DNA of 64,000 nt from assembly GCF_004025535.1 (NCBI RefSeq), contig NZ_QJRG01000050.1, positions 53,589-117,588 on the forward strand, in the 5' to 3' direction. The stretch is from Pseudomonas alkylphenolica (GTDB lineage: Bacteria; Pseudomonadota; Gammaproteobacteria; Pseudomonadales; Pseudomonadaceae). How positions within the stretch are numbered: position 1 is the first letter of the stretch; each line of letters opens with the position of its first letter. The notes beneath the pieces are model-generated. The model saw nothing but the letters and a program-made list of their open reading frames with translations. It did not search any database and had not been told where the DNA came from. The translations under genes and the position numbers were made by a program. Shown one piece after another: positions 1 to 9,908 of this stretch.

Positions 1-464
1 CCGGACCCGGCACCCGCGCCAACATTGACGAGTTCACCGAAACCACCAGCAAGGCCATCGAAGTGATTGGTGGGGCTGCGAAGGGCAAGGCGATCATCAT
101 CATGAACCCGGCCGAGCCGCCGCTGATGATGCGTGACACGGTGTTTGTATTGTCCGAAGCCGCCGATCAGGCCCAGGTCGAAGCCTCCATCGAGGAAATG
201 GCCGCCGCTGTGCAGGCTTATGTACCCGGTTACCGCCTCAAGCAAAAGGTGCAGTTCGATGTGATCCCCGCGGATGCGCCGCTGAACATTCCCGGCCACG
301 GCCGCTTCTCTGGCCTGAAGACCTCGGTGTTCCTTGAAGTCGAAGGCGCCGCCCATTACCTGCCAGCGTATGCCGGCAACCTCGACATCATGACCTCGGC
401 GGCGCTGGCCACGGCCGAGCGCATGGCCCAGTCGATGTTGAAGACCGCGACGATCAACGGCTGA
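1..464 (+). CDS. mhpF: Acetaldehyde dehydrogenase (acylating), C-terminal part
   Basis: This frame is open from base 3 and has lost its 5' end at the window edge; about 153 C-terminal residues remain. They match the end of the CoA-acylating acetaldehyde dehydrogenase of meta-cleavage pathways (MhpF/BphJ/DmpF family), including the run GPGTRANIDEFTETTSKAIE and the segment IIIMNPAEPPLMMRDTV. The enzyme turns acetaldehyde plus CoA and NAD+ into acetyl-CoA. It normally forms a channelling complex with the aldolase encoded 11 bp downstream, and that gene order is seen here. A GTG at 63 could be mistaken for a start, but the homology clearly continues upstream of it. The gene symbol is inferred from the mhpT-like transporter that follows; bph or dmp type naming would also fit. 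Confidence 0.92.
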   Translation, partial: GPGTRANIDEFTETTSKAIEVIGGAAKGKAIIIMNPAEPPLMMRDTVFVLSEAADQAQVEASIEEMAAAVQAYVPGYRLKQKVQFDVIPADAPLNIPGHGRFSGLKTSVFLEVEGAAHYLPAYAGNLDIMTSAALATAERMAQSMLKTATING

Positions 465-475
465 GGAGCTCACTC

Positions 476-1489
476 ATGAACGGTAAGAAAATCTACATAT
501 CCGACGTCACCCTGCGTGACGGCAGCCATGCCATTCGCCACCAGTACTCGATCCAGAACGTGCAGGACATCGCCCGCGCGCTGGACCAGGCCCGGGTGGA
601 TTCGATCGAAGTCGCCCATGGCGACGGCCTGCAGGGCTCGAGCTTCAACTACGGTTTCGGCAAGCACACCGACCTTGAGTACATCGAGGCCGTGGCCGAC
701 GTCATCGAGCACGCGCAGATCGCCACCTTGCTGCTGCCCGGCATCGGCTCGGTGCATGACCTCAAGGCTGCCTACAACGCCGGCGCGCGGGTAGTGCGCG
801 TGGCCACGCACTGCACCGAAGCCGACGTGTCGAAGCAGCACATCGAATACGCCCGCGAGCTGGGCATGGACACCGTCGGCTTTTTGATGATGAGCCACAT
901 GGTCCCGGCCGAGCAGTTGGCCGCCCAGGGCAAGTTGATGGAAAGCTACGGCGCCACCTGTATCTACATGGCCGACTCCGGTGGCGCAATGAACATGCAG
1001 GACATCCGCGAGCGCATGCGCGCGTTCAAGGCCGTGCTCAAGCCCGAAACCCAGGTGGGCATGCACGCCCACCACAACCTCAGCCTCGGCGTGGCCAACT
1101 CCATTGCGGCGGTGGAAGAGGGCTGTGATCGCATCGACGCCAGCCTCGCCGGCATGGGCGCTGGTGCCGGTAACGCGCCACTGGAAGTGTTCATCGCCGC
1201 TGCCGAGCGTATGGGCTGGAACCACGGCACCGACCTCTACACCCTGATGGATGCGGCCGACGACATCGTCCGTCCGTTGCAGGACCGCCCGGTGCGAGTC
1301 GACCGCGAAACCCTCGGTCTCGGTTATGCCGGCGTCTATTCCAGCTTCCTGCGTCACGCCGAAGTGGCCGCCGCCAAGTACGGCCTGAAAACCCTCGACA
1401 TCCTCGTCGAACTGGGCAAACGCCGCATGGTTGGCGGCCAGGAAGACATGATCGTCGACGTCGCGCTGGATTTGCTCAAACGCGGATAA
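476..1489 (+). CDS. mhpE: 4-hydroxy-2-oxovalerate aldolase
   Basis: The 337-residue product has the full length of the DmpG/BphI/MhpE class II aldolases, which split 4-hydroxy-2-oxovalerate into pyruvate and acetaldehyde. The N-terminal ISDVTLRDGSHAIRHQY (about residues 8-24) holds the catalytic Arg and the Asp of the metal site, and GMHAHHNLSLGVANS (about 198-212) holds the metal-binding His pair. An AGGAG site lies 8 bp before the ATG at 476. The gene follows the acylating aldehyde dehydrogenase by 11 bp, as expected for two proteins that channel toxic acetaldehyde. A strong rho-independent terminator starts 8 bp after the stop codon, so this appears to be the last gene of the pathway transcript. 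Confidence 0.95.
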   Translation: MNGKKIYISDVTLRDGSHAIRHQYSIQNVQDIARALDQARVDSIEVAHGDGLQGSSFNYGFGKHTDLEYIEAVADVIEHAQIATLLLPGIGSVHDLKAAYNAGARVVRVATHCTEADVSKQHIEYARELGMDTVGFLMMSHMVPAEQLAAQGKLMESYGATCIYMADSGGAMNMQDIRERMRAFKAVLKPETQVGMHAHHNLSLGVANSIAAVEEGCDRIDASLAGMGAGAGNAPLEVFIAAAERMGWNHGTDLYTLMDAADDIVRPLQDRPVRVDRETLGLGYAGVYSSFLRHAEVAAAKYGLKTLDILVELGKRRMVGGQEDMIVDVALDLLKRG

Positions 1490-1496
1490 CTCCATG

Positions 1497-1522
1497 CGGT
1501 CGCCCCCTGGGTGACCGTTTTT
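1497..1522 (+). terminator. Rho-independent terminator after mhpE
   Basis: CGGTCGCCC (1497-1505) pairs with GGGTGACCG (1509-1517), one G-U pair allowed, with a 3-nt loop and then TTTTT. It separates the aldolase from the transporter gene, so mhpT and the porin need their own promoter or read-through. Confidence 0.8.
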
Positions 1523-1535
1523 CCTGCCCTCACAC

Positions 1536-1543
1536 AATAATAA
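1536..1543 (+). promoter_or_regulatory. Hfq/Crc catabolite-repression motif before mhpT
   Basis: AATAATAA matches AANAANAA exactly and ends 16 nt before the ATG at 1560, next to the GAGG ribosome site. In Pseudomonas this motif in a leader is the Hfq/Crc translational repression site. Function here is inferred from sequence and position. Confidence 0.6.
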
Positions 1544-1559
1544 ATCGAGGTGCTTGAAC

Positions 1560-2771
1560 ATGACTGTTGTAACTGCCCAGAGCCGTGCACAACTCGCTAC
1601 AACCATCAGCCTGTGTTTTCTCGTGGCGCTGATGGAAGGACTGGATCTACAAGCGGCGGGTATCGCTGCGCAAGGCATGGCAGCCGCGTTCAATCTCGAC
1701 AAGCTGCACATGGGTTGGGTTTTCAGTGCCGGGATTCTCGGCCTGCTGCCCGGCGCGTTTGTGGGTGGTTGGGTGGCTGACCGCATCGGCCGCAAACGCG
1801 TGCTGATGGGCTCGGTAGCACTGTTCGGGCTGTTTTCCCTGGCCACCGCACTGGCCTGGGACTTCAACAGCCTGATCGTCGCACGCTGCCTGACCGGCGT
1901 GGGCCTGGGGGCGGCGCTGCCCAACCTGATTGCCTTGACGTCCGAGGCAGCGGGACCGCGCTTGCGGGGTACGGCGGTGAGCATGATGTACTGCGGTGTG
2001 CCGTTGGGCGCTGCGCTGGCGGCGGTGATCGGCATTGCCGGGTTCTCCGGTGGCTGGCAGGTGGTGTTCTACGTCGGCGGTGTAGTGCCGCTGCTCATCG
2101 TGCCGCTGCTGGGGCGCTACCTGCCGGAGTCGGCGGCGTTTCGCCACGGCCAGCAATCGACCGAAAACGGCACGGGCCTCTGGCACGGCCTGTTCCGTAA
2201 CGGTGCTGGCTCATCGACATTGCTGCTGTGGCTGAGCTACTTCTTCACCTTGATGGTGGTGTACATCCTCATCAACTGGCTGCCAAGCCTGCTGGTGGGG
2301 CAGGGCTTCACCGGCGTTCAGGCCAGCTGGGTGATGCTCGCGCTGCAACTGGGCGCTGCCGTCGGCACCTTGTTGCTGGGTGCACTGATGGACCGCTTGC
2401 CGGCCTGGGCCATCGCCTCGCTGATCTATCTGGGCATCCTCGGTTCGCTGACCGCCCTGGGCCTGGCCAGTGCGTTTGAGCACATGCTCGTGGCCGGCTT
2501 TGTCGCCGGTTTGTTCGCTACCGGCGGGCAAGGGGTGTTGTACGCACTGGCGCCGTTGTTCTACCCCACGCACATGCGCGCCACCGGCGTTGGCACGGCG
2601 GTGGCGGTTGGACGCCTGGGCGCCATGAGCGGGCCGCTGGTGGCCGGGCAGATGCTCGCCCTGGGCACCGGTACGGCGGGTGTGATGCTGGCGTCCGCGC
2701 CGGGCATTGTGCTGGCGGCGGGGGCGATGTTCTGCCTGTCGCTGCGGCGTAACAAGCTGGCGCCCGAATAA
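1560..2771 (+). CDS. mhpT: MFS aromatic acid transporter, MhpT-like
   Basis: The 403-residue protein is a 12-helix major facilitator of the aromatic acid:H+ symporter type. The loop between helices 2 and 3 reads GGWVADRIGRKRVLMG (about residues 74-89), the family signature, and FLVALMEGLDLQAAGIA in helix 1 carries the acidic motif typical of MhpT and PcaK relatives. Its place directly after the meta-cleavage genes suggests uptake of 3-(3-hydroxyphenyl)propionate or a similar acid; the substrate is inferred from context. I chose ATG 1560, 9 nt after GAGG, over the TTG at 1554. An AANAANAA motif in the leader suggests Crc control. A hairpin without a long T run (2793-2814) follows the stop codon. 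Confidence 0.88.
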   Translation: MTVVTAQSRAQLATTISLCFLVALMEGLDLQAAGIAAQGMAAAFNLDKLHMGWVFSAGILGLLPGAFVGGWVADRIGRKRVLMGSVALFGLFSLATALAWDFNSLIVARCLTGVGLGAALPNLIALTSEAAGPRLRGTAVSMMYCGVPLGAALAAVIGIAGFSGGWQVVFYVGGVVPLLIVPLLGRYLPESAAFRHGQQSTENGTGLWHGLFRNGAGSSTLLLWLSYFFTLMVVYILINWLPSLLVGQGFTGVQASWVMLALQLGAAVGTLLLGALMDRLPAWAIASLIYLGILGSLTALGLASAFEHMLVAGFVAGLFATGGQGVLYALAPLFYPTHMRATGVGTAVAVGRLGAMSGPLVAGQMLALGTGTAGVMLASAPGIVLAAGAMFCLSLRRNKLAPE

Positions 2772-2792
2772 CCCCGCCGGTTCGCGCAACAG

Positions 2793-2817
2793 CCCGGCCG
2801 CCAAGGTGGCCGGGTTT
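2793..2817 (+). terminator. Hairpin between mhpT and porin gene
   Basis: CCCGGCC (2793-2799) pairs with GGCCGGG (2808-2814), with an 8-nt loop and then TTT. The short T run suggests partial termination or attenuation. Confidence 0.4.
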
Positions 2818-2822
2818 ACGAC

Positions 2823-2833
2823 AACAACAATAA
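2823..2833 (+). promoter_or_regulatory. Overlapping Hfq/Crc motifs before porin gene
   Basis: AACAACAATAA holds two overlapping AANAANAA matches (2823-2830 and 2826-2833), ending 13 nt before the ATG at 2847. No good Shine-Dalgarno sequence is seen there, so Hfq/Crc would cover the ribosome site. Confidence 0.6.
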
Positions 2834-2846
2834 AGTGATCCTTGCC

Positions 2847-4121
2847 ATGCATACCTGCATTCTGCGTGCGGCTGGCCTGTGCCTGACGTTTACCCTGGCG
2901 TCCTCGTCCTGGGCGGGCGGTTTTATCGAAGACAGCAAAGCGAGCGTAACGGCGCGCAATTATTATTTCGATCGCGACTTCAAAGGCACCTCGGCGCAGT
3001 CTGCCGCGCGAGAGTGGGCCCAGGGTTTCATCTTCAGGTTCAATTCCGGGTTCAGCGAGGGGCCGGTCGGCTTCGGCCTGGATGCCCAGGGCTTGCTGGG
3101 GCTGAAGCTGGACTCTTCACCAGACCGGGTCGGCACCGGCTTGCTGCCCTATGATGCAACCGACCACGAGCCCCGTGACGACTACTCCGAACTGGGCCTG
3201 ACCGCCAAGGCCAAAGTGTCGAAAACCGAGCTTCAGGTCGGCACCATCAGCACCTTGTTGCCGGTGGTATTTGCCAGCCCCAGCCGCTTGCTGCCGCAGA
3301 CCTTGCGCGGTACCTACCTGCGCTCGCAAGACATCGACAACCTGACGCTACATGCCGGCTGGCTGGACCGCATGAACCAGCGCGACTCGACCAACTACCA
3401 GAAAATCACCATGGCTGCGCCCAATGGCCGCTTCAATGGCAAGGCCGAGTCAGACCAGTTCGTGTTCATGGGGGCCGACTACAAATGGTCGGATGCGCTG
3501 ACGCTCAAGTACTACCACGCCACCCTCAAGGACCTGTACCGCAAGGACTTCGTCGGCGTCGAGCACCTGCAGCCGCTTGGCAGCGGGCGACTGAAAAGCG
3601 ACCTGCGCTATTTCGTTGCCGGTGAAGACGGCGCGGCCGGTGGCGGCAAGGTCGACAACCGCAACCTGGGCATGATGTTCACCTATACCCTGGGTGCCCA
3701 CAGCCTGGGTGCCGGCTACATGCAGCTCACCGGGGCCACCGCCATGCCCTACATTGCCGGCACCGAGCCGCTGGTGATCACTGAAGGCTCGCTCAGCTCC
3801 GAGTTCATAAACCCCAAGGAACGCAGCTGGCAGGTCAAGTATGACTATGACTTCAGCGCACAGGGCGTGCCGGGGCTCAAGGGTATGGTGCGTTACATCG
3901 ACGGCAGCAACATTGACTTGCCGGTTGCGCTGGGCGGCGATGACCGCCACGAAACCGAGAAGGATGTAGAACTTTCCTATGTGGTGCAGTCGGGCAGCAT
4001 GAAGGGGCTGGGGCTGCGTGTTCGCCACGCCTGGTACCGCAACGACTTTGCACCGGCAGCGACCTTCAGGGATGGCAATGAACTGCGGGTAAACATCGAT
4101 TACACCCTGGCGCTCTGGTAA
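2847..4121 (+). CDS. OprD-family outer membrane porin
   Basis: The 424-residue precursor starts with a signal peptide (about residues 1-23, ending SSSWA) followed by GGFIEDSKASVTARNYYFDRDF, the usual mature start of OprD/Opd channels. The rest shows the alternating pattern of an 18-strand barrel and ends in an aromatic/hydrophobic strand (YTLALW). OprD porins import carboxylic acids across the outer membrane; next to mhpT this one probably admits the phenylpropanoid or a related acid. I prefer ATG 2847 to the upstream GTG 2835 because the signal peptide begins there. The leader carries two overlapping Crc-type motifs, consistent with control along with the transporter. Confidence 0.9.
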   Translation: MHTCILRAAGLCLTFTLASSSWAGGFIEDSKASVTARNYYFDRDFKGTSAQSAAREWAQGFIFRFNSGFSEGPVGFGLDAQGLLGLKLDSSPDRVGTGLLPYDATDHEPRDDYSELGLTAKAKVSKTELQVGTISTLLPVVFASPSRLLPQTLRGTYLRSQDIDNLTLHAGWLDRMNQRDSTNYQKITMAAPNGRFNGKAESDQFVFMGADYKWSDALTLKYYHATLKDLYRKDFVGVEHLQPLGSGRLKSDLRYFVAGEDGAAGGGKVDNRNLGMMFTYTLGAHSLGAGYMQLTGATAMPYIAGTEPLVITEGSLSSEFINPKERSWQVKYDYDFSAQGVPGLKGMVRYIDGSNIDLPVALGGDDRHETEKDVELSYVVQSGSMKGLGLRVRHAWYRNDFAPAATFRDGNELRVNIDYTLALW

Positions 4122-4166
4122 ATGAAGTGAGCGCGAAGCGCCAATCCGGTGCGCCTTTCTCTCCCC

Positions 4167-4185
4167 GCGGGCCATTCTGGCCCGC
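4167..4185 (+). terminator. Hairpin after porin gene
   Basis: GCGGGCC (4167-4173) pairs with GGCCCGC (4179-4185) around ATTCT. There is no T run, so termination efficiency is uncertain. It separates the porin from the urease operon. Confidence 0.45.
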
Positions 4186-4311
4186 TATGTGCTTTGTCTC
4201 CCTGTATCGATAGCTGATCGATTGGTCAGGCCTTCACCGTGCCGAGGTACGAAATGAAGGCTGCCCCATCGCTGAAGCTCATCGAACTCCGTATTTACAG
4301 GGATCAGGTGC

Positions 4312-5145
4312 ATGTCGCTTCCTCAACCGCTCGACCTCGCTGCCCGCGACACCGGCTGGAGTGCCGAGCTGATGCTGCGTTTCGTTCGTCGCGGACCCAA
4401 GACCTGTATTGGTGCGCGGCGGCATTTCGGTCCTCTTTTGGTGCAGCGGCCGTTCTACCCGGAAGGCGCACCGTGCCACGTTTATGTGCTGCATCCCCCC
4501 GGCGGTGTGGTCGGCGGCGACAAGCTGGTGCTCGATGTGCACCTTGAGTCCGGCAGCCATGCGTTGCTGACCATGCCTGGTGCCACCAAGTTTTACCGGA
4601 GTGGCGGCGATACGGCGTGTTTGCGCCAGCATTTTCACCTGGCGCCCGACAGTGTGCTGGAGTGGTTGCCCCAGGGCAGCATCTGCTTTGCCGGTGCCCG
4701 GGCACGCCTGGAAAACCGCTTCAGCCTGTCTCCTGGCGCCCGCTTGCTGGCCTGGGAAACCCTATGCCTGGGCCGTCCGGTGATGAACGAGACGTTCAGC
4801 CATGGTGCCCTGGACAGCCGCTTGCAGATCGATGTGCCTGATGACCCCGGCCTGCATGAACGCCTGCGCATCGAGGGTGGCCAGCTGCAAAAGCTCGGTG
4901 GTTACCCGCTGCAGGCGACCTTTTGCGCGTATCCCGCCACCGCCGAACTGCTCGAGCAAGCGCGCACATTACTCGACGGTTTGCACCCGCCTGCCGGCGC
5001 GACCCTGCTGGGTGAACTGCTGGTGGTGCGCCTGCTGGACCACGACAACCAAGGTTTGCAATTGACCCTGCAGCGGCTATGGCATGCCCTGCGTCCGGCC
5101 GTGATCGGCCTGACGCCATGCCCGCCGCGCATTTGGGCTACCTGA
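4312..5145 (+). CDS. ureD: Urease accessory protein UreD
   Basis: The 277-residue protein matches the UreD/UreH chaperone that binds apo-urease with UreF and UreG and helps carbamylate the active-site lysine and insert nickel. Family landmarks are RRHFGPLLVQRPFYPEG (about residues 36-52), HPPGGVVGGDKL (about 61-72) and TMPGATKFYRS (about 87-97). It is the first gene of the urease operon. The start at ATG 4312 follows a weak AGG-containing site. A 190-bp gap separates it from the porin gene, so the operon promoter should lie at about 4190-4310, but I could not define it by eye. Confidence 0.95.
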   Translation: MSLPQPLDLAARDTGWSAELMLRFVRRGPKTCIGARRHFGPLLVQRPFYPEGAPCHVYVLHPPGGVVGGDKLVLDVHLESGSHALLTMPGATKFYRSGGDTACLRQHFHLAPDSVLEWLPQGSICFAGARARLENRFSLSPGARLLAWETLCLGRPVMNETFSHGALDSRLQIDVPDDPGLHERLRIEGGQLQKLGGYPLQATFCAYPATAELLEQARTLLDGLHPPAGATLLGELLVVRLLDHDNQGLQLTLQRLWHALRPAVIGLTPCPPRIWAT

Positions 5146-5154
5146 GAGAGTGCC

Positions 5155-5457
5155 ATGGAGCTGACCCCGAGAGAGAAAGACAAACTGCTGCTGTTCACCG
5201 CTGCGCTGCTTGCCGAGCGTCGCCTGGCCCGCGGCCTGAAGCTCAACTACCCGGAAGCGGTGGCGTTGATCAGTGCCACGGTCATGGAGGGCGCGCGCGA
5301 TGGGCGCACGGTAGCCGAGCTGATGAACCTGGGCCGCGAAGTACTCAGCCGCGAGCAGGTCATGGAGGGGGTGAGCGAGATGATCCCCGACGTGCAGGTC
5401 GAGGCGACCTTTCCCGACGGTACCAAGCTTGTGACCGTCCATGACCCGATAGTTTAG
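5155..5457 (+). CDS. ureA: Urease gamma subunit
   Basis: The protein has 100 residues, the standard length of the urease gamma subunit, and begins MELTPREKDKLLLFTAALLA. Conserved features include RGLKLNYPEAVALIS and a C-terminal VEATFPDGTKLVTVHDPI. It packs with UreB and UreC in the (alpha-beta-gamma)3 cytoplasmic enzyme that hydrolyses urea to ammonia and carbamate. It starts 9 bp after ureD and is followed 9 bp later by ureB, so the subunits are probably translated from one message. Confidence 0.97.
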   Translation: MELTPREKDKLLLFTAALLAERRLARGLKLNYPEAVALISATVMEGARDGRTVAELMNLGREVLSREQVMEGVSEMIPDVQVEATFPDGTKLVTVHDPIV

Positions 5458-5466
5458 GAGCGCCGC

Positions 5467-5780
5467 ATGATTCCTGGAGAAGTACAGGTCGCCGAGGGCG
5501 ATATCGAACTCAATGTGGGCTACCCGACCTGTAGCGTCACCGTGGCCAACCACGGCGATCGCCCGGTGCAGGTCGGCTCGCACTATCACTTTTATGAGGT
5601 CAACGACGCCCTGGTGTTCGAACGTGAACCTACCCGTGGTTTTCGCCTGGACATCGCTGCCGGCACGGCGGTGCGCTTCGAGCCGGGTCAGGCTCGCACC
5701 GTGACGTTGGTGGCGTATGCCGGCAAACGAGAAGTGTATGGGTTTCAGGGCAAGGTCATGGGCAAGCTGGAGGTTGAAGG

Positions 5781-5784
<4 letters not shown>
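5467..5784 (+). CDS. ureB: Urease beta subunit
   Basis: The 105-residue product begins MIPGEVQVAEGDIELN and contains the conserved block GDRPVQVGSHYHFYEVND (about residues 31-48) typical of UreB. It is a structural subunit of urease. Its last codons overlap the ureC start by 4 bp (ATGA), a sign of translational coupling that should help make beta and alpha chains in equal amounts. Some Pseudomonas carry an acetyltransferase gene between ureA and ureB; none is present here. Confidence 0.97.
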
Positions 5785-7484
<1,700 letters not shown>

Positions 7485-7494
7485 AGGAGTGAAC

Positions 7495-7974
7495 ATGATT
7501 CTTTTGACGCGGCGGCTCAGTGACGCCGCCCAGCCCAGCGCTACGGTCACCCTCACGCTGGACGTACGGATCAAGAGCCGTGTGCGCGTCACCCTCGATG
7601 ACGGGCGTGAAGCAGGGTTGATGCTTGAACGCGGCCAGCTGATTCGCGGCGGCGAACTGCTCGGTGACGAGACGGGCAGCGAAGTCATTCGCGTACTGGC
7701 GGCGGCCGAAGAGGTGTCCACGGTGCGCTGCGCCGATTCGTTGTTGCTGATGCGCGCGGCGTATCACCTGGGTAACCGCCATGTACCGCTGCAGATCGAC
7801 GACGGATTTGTCCGCTACCAGCATGACCACGTCCTGGACGAAATGGTCCGCGGCCTGGGGCTGCAGGTGACAGTGGAGCAGGCACCGTTCGAGCCCGAAG
7901 CCGGCGCCTACCAGAGTGCTCCGCACAGCCACTCACACAGCGACCACCCGTTCGTGCGGGTTGCCCAGCACTGA
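7495..7974 (+). CDS. ureE: Urease nickel chaperone UreE
   Basis: The 159-residue protein is the UreE metallochaperone that delivers nickel to the UreG-containing activation complex. It has the N-terminal peptide-binding domain and the metal-binding domain with NRHVPLQID (about residues 96-104) and YQHDHVLDEMVRGLG (about 109-123). The C-terminus is His-rich (HSHSHSDH, about residues 143-150), as in many UreE proteins that hold extra nickel. The start is ATG 7495, preceded by GAAGGAG; the frame is open further upstream inside ureC but without homology. Confidence 0.96.
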   Translation: MILLTRRLSDAAQPSATVTLTLDVRIKSRVRVTLDDGREAGLMLERGQLIRGGELLGDETGSEVIRVLAAAEEVSTVRCADSLLLMRAAYHLGNRHVPLQIDDGFVRYQHDHVLDEMVRGLGLQVTVEQAPFEPEAGAYQSAPHSHSHSDHPFVRVAQH

Positions 7975-7994
7975 TTTTGACAAGGAGACTCACC

Positions 7995-8540
7995 ATGAAA
8001 AAGACCCTCGCCCTGGCCTTGCTGCTGGTGGCCGTACCGGCGTTTGCGCACCCGGGCCACGATGCCAACCCGTTGCAGGACGGCTTGCTGCACCCGCTAA
8101 CCGGACTTGACCATTTGTTGATGCTGCTCGGCACCGGCGTACTCGCGGCCTTGACCGGCCGTAGCCTGGCCTTGCCGCTGCTGACCCTCTGCGCGATGTT
8201 CGGCGGCGCGTTCATGGGGCAACTGTTCGGCGGCGTGATCGGCATGGAACAGATGATCACCGGCTCGCTGCTGGTGGCCGCGACTGCATTGTTGCTGCCG
8301 AGTCGTCAGGTGCTGCTGGCCCTGGCCATGCCGCTGTTTGCCCTGTTTCACGGCTGGGCGCATGGCGTCGAAGCCAGTCCCGGGGCGTTCTGGGTATTCA
8401 GTGCCGGCTTTGTCACCGTCAGCGGCGTGTTGCTATTGGCAGGCTTCGCCGGCGGTTGCCTGTTGCGTCAGCATAAAGGCCTGCAGAAAGCCTTTGGTGG
8501 CGGCCTGCTGGCCGGTGCCGCGCTGGTGCTGGCCGGTTGA
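7995..8540 (+). CDS. ureJ: HupE/UreJ-type nickel permease
   Basis: The 181-residue membrane protein has a signal-like N-terminus ending in FAHPGHDANP, followed by HPLTGLDHLLMLLGTG, the His-rich segment that defines HupE/UreJ secondary nickel transporters. About six hydrophobic segments follow, with a second conserved FALFHGWAHGVE motif (about residues 114-125). It probably supplies nickel to the urease. ATG 7995 follows AAGGAGA; the TTG at 7977 is less likely. Its TGA overlaps the ureF ATG by one base (TGATG). Confidence 0.92.
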   Translation: MKKTLALALLLVAVPAFAHPGHDANPLQDGLLHPLTGLDHLLMLLGTGVLAALTGRSLALPLLTLCAMFGGAFMGQLFGGVIGMEQMITGSLLVAATALLLPSRQVLLALAMPLFALFHGWAHGVEASPGAFWVFSAGFVTVSGVLLLAGFAGGCLLRQHKGLQKAFGGGLLAGAALVLAG

Positions 8541-9214
8541 TGAGCGTTGAGCTGAAGCTGCTGCGGCTGTTGCAACTGGCCAGCCCCAACCTGCCGGTAG
8601 GTGGTTTCACCTATTCGCAAGGGCTGGAGTGGGCGGTCGAAGCCGGATGGGTGCAGGGCGCCGCCGGCTTTCGCGACTGGCAGTTGCAGCAGCTGCACGA
8701 CACCTTGGGGTGCCTGGACTGGCCGCTGTTGGCGCGCCTGTACCAGGCCTGTCGTGATGACGACGTCGAAGCGTTTGCGCGCTGGAGCACGTTCCTGCTG
8801 GCCAACCGCGAGACCGCCGAACTGCGCCTGGAAGAACGCCAGCGCGGCATGGCCCTGGCGCGTCTGCTGGATGGCTGGCAGTGGTGTCAGGCCCCCGCCT
8901 GGCGCAACGCTGTCGCCATGAGCCAACTGGGCGGCATGGCCTGGCTCGGTGTGCAGTGGGATATCCCGTTGCGCGACCTGGCGCTGGGGCATGGCTTTGC
9001 CTGGCTCGAAGGGGCGGTGATGGCCGGCGTCAAGCTGGTGCCCTTTGGCCAACAGGCGGCCCAAAGCCTTTTACGCGACCTCAGCGAAGCCTTGCCCGGG
9101 GTGCTGGAAAGCGCCCTGGCCTTACCTGACGAGGAACTCGGCGGTGGCTTGCCACTGCTGGCGATCGCCTCGGCCCGTCACGAAACCCAATACACCCGAT
9201 TGTTCCGATCCTGA
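8540..9214 (+). CDS. ureF: Urease accessory protein UreF
   Basis: The 224-residue protein is UreF, the helical subunit of the UreD-UreF-UreG activation complex that gates GTP hydrolysis by UreG. It begins LLRLLQLASPNLPVGGFTYSQGLEWAVEAGWV (about residues 5-36), the diagnostic N-terminal block, and ends with the conserved segment SARHETQYTRLFRS. The start codon overlaps the ureJ stop, so translation is likely coupled. ureG follows 10 bp downstream. Confidence 0.96.
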   Translation: MSVELKLLRLLQLASPNLPVGGFTYSQGLEWAVEAGWVQGAAGFRDWQLQQLHDTLGCLDWPLLARLYQACRDDDVEAFARWSTFLLANRETAELRLEERQRGMALARLLDGWQWCQAPAWRNAVAMSQLGGMAWLGVQWDIPLRDLALGHGFAWLEGAVMAGVKLVPFGQQAAQSLLRDLSEALPGVLESALALPDEELGGGLPLLAIASARHETQYTRLFRS

Positions 9215-9224
9215 GGAAAGCCCT

Positions 9225-9854
9225 ATGCAACTGCAAAGCTACCAGCAACCCCTGCGTGTCGGTGTCGGCGGCCCGGTCGGCTCCGGCAAGACCGCACTGC
9301 TTGAAGCCCTGTGCAAGGCCATGCGCGATCACTACGAAATCGCCGTAGTCACCAACGACATCTACACCAAGGAAGACCAACGCATCCTCACCGAAGCCGG
9401 AGCCCTGGCGCCGGAGCGTATCGTCGGTGTGGAAACCGGCGGCTGCCCGCACACCGCCATCCGCGAAGATGCCTCGATGAACCTGGCGGCGGTGGAAGAC
9501 CTTGCGCGCAAGTTCGGCAACCTTGAAGTGATCTTCGTCGAGAGTGGCGGCGATAACCTCAGCGCCACCTTCAGCCCGGAACTGGCCGACCTGACGGTGT
9601 ATGTGATTGACGTCGCCGAAGGCGAGAAGATTCCGCGCAAAGGCGGACCGGGGATCACCAAGTCGGATTTCCTGGTGATCAACAAGATCGACCTGGCGCC
9701 TTATGTGGGCGCGTCGCTGGAGGTAATGGAGAAAGACACCCAGCGCATGCGCCCCGAGCGTCCCTGGACCTTTACCAACCTCAAGACCGGCCAGGGTTTG
9801 CAGCGGGTGATCGATTTTATTGTCGAGCGTGGCATGTTGGGGGCGGGTCGCTGA
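9225..9854 (+). CDS. ureG: Urease accessory GTPase UreG
   Basis: The 209-residue protein is the SIMIBI GTPase that carries nickel and drives urease activation. The P-loop GPVGSGKT is at residues 16-23, the metal-binding Cys-Pro-His motif is at 74-76 (GGCPHTAIR), and ESGGDNLSATFSPELAD (about 107-123) and INKIDLAPYVGA (about 150-161) mark the switch and base-recognition regions. The start is ATG 9225 after GAGGAAAG. It is the last gene of the operon and converges on the aldehyde dehydrogenase gene. Confidence 0.98.
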   Translation: MQLQSYQQPLRVGVGGPVGSGKTALLEALCKAMRDHYEIAVVTNDIYTKEDQRILTEAGALAPERIVGVETGGCPHTAIREDASMNLAAVEDLARKFGNLEVIFVESGGDNLSATFSPELADLTVYVIDVAEGEKIPRKGGPGITKSDFLVINKIDLAPYVGASLEVMEKDTQRMRPERPWTFTNLKTGQGLQRVIDFIVERGMLGAGR

Positions 9855-9864
9855 TGCCATCGCT

Positions 9865-9894
9865 GGCACGCCAGCGCTTGAGCGCCGGCGTGCC
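9865..9894. terminator. Bidirectional hairpin between ureG and aldehyde dehydrogenase
   Basis: GGCACGCC (9865-9872) pairs with GGCGTGCC (9887-9894), with an inner GCGC/GCGC helix capped by TTGA. It lies between two converging genes and has no T run. Confidence 0.5.
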
Positions 9895-9908
9895 GTCAGG
9901 GGCTGCTG

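Noticed and set aside
470..2035. 521-codon open frame on the minus strand opposite mhpE and mhpT
   Set aside because: It is the antisense shadow of two well-recognised plus-strand genes; GC-rich codon use keeps the opposite frame open. Its protein is low-complexity and resembles nothing.
4190..4311. Sigma-54/NtrC promoter for the urease operon
   Set aside because: No TGGCAC-N5-TTGC match was found in the gap; only a partial ATCGAT-rich palindrome is present.
9864..9895. TGGCACGCC...GGCGTGCC resembles the motif upstream of the cytochrome c gene
   Set aside because: It lacks the central GTCA/GCCA box and the 11/10-bp phasing, and lies between converging genes where a terminator hairpin is expected.
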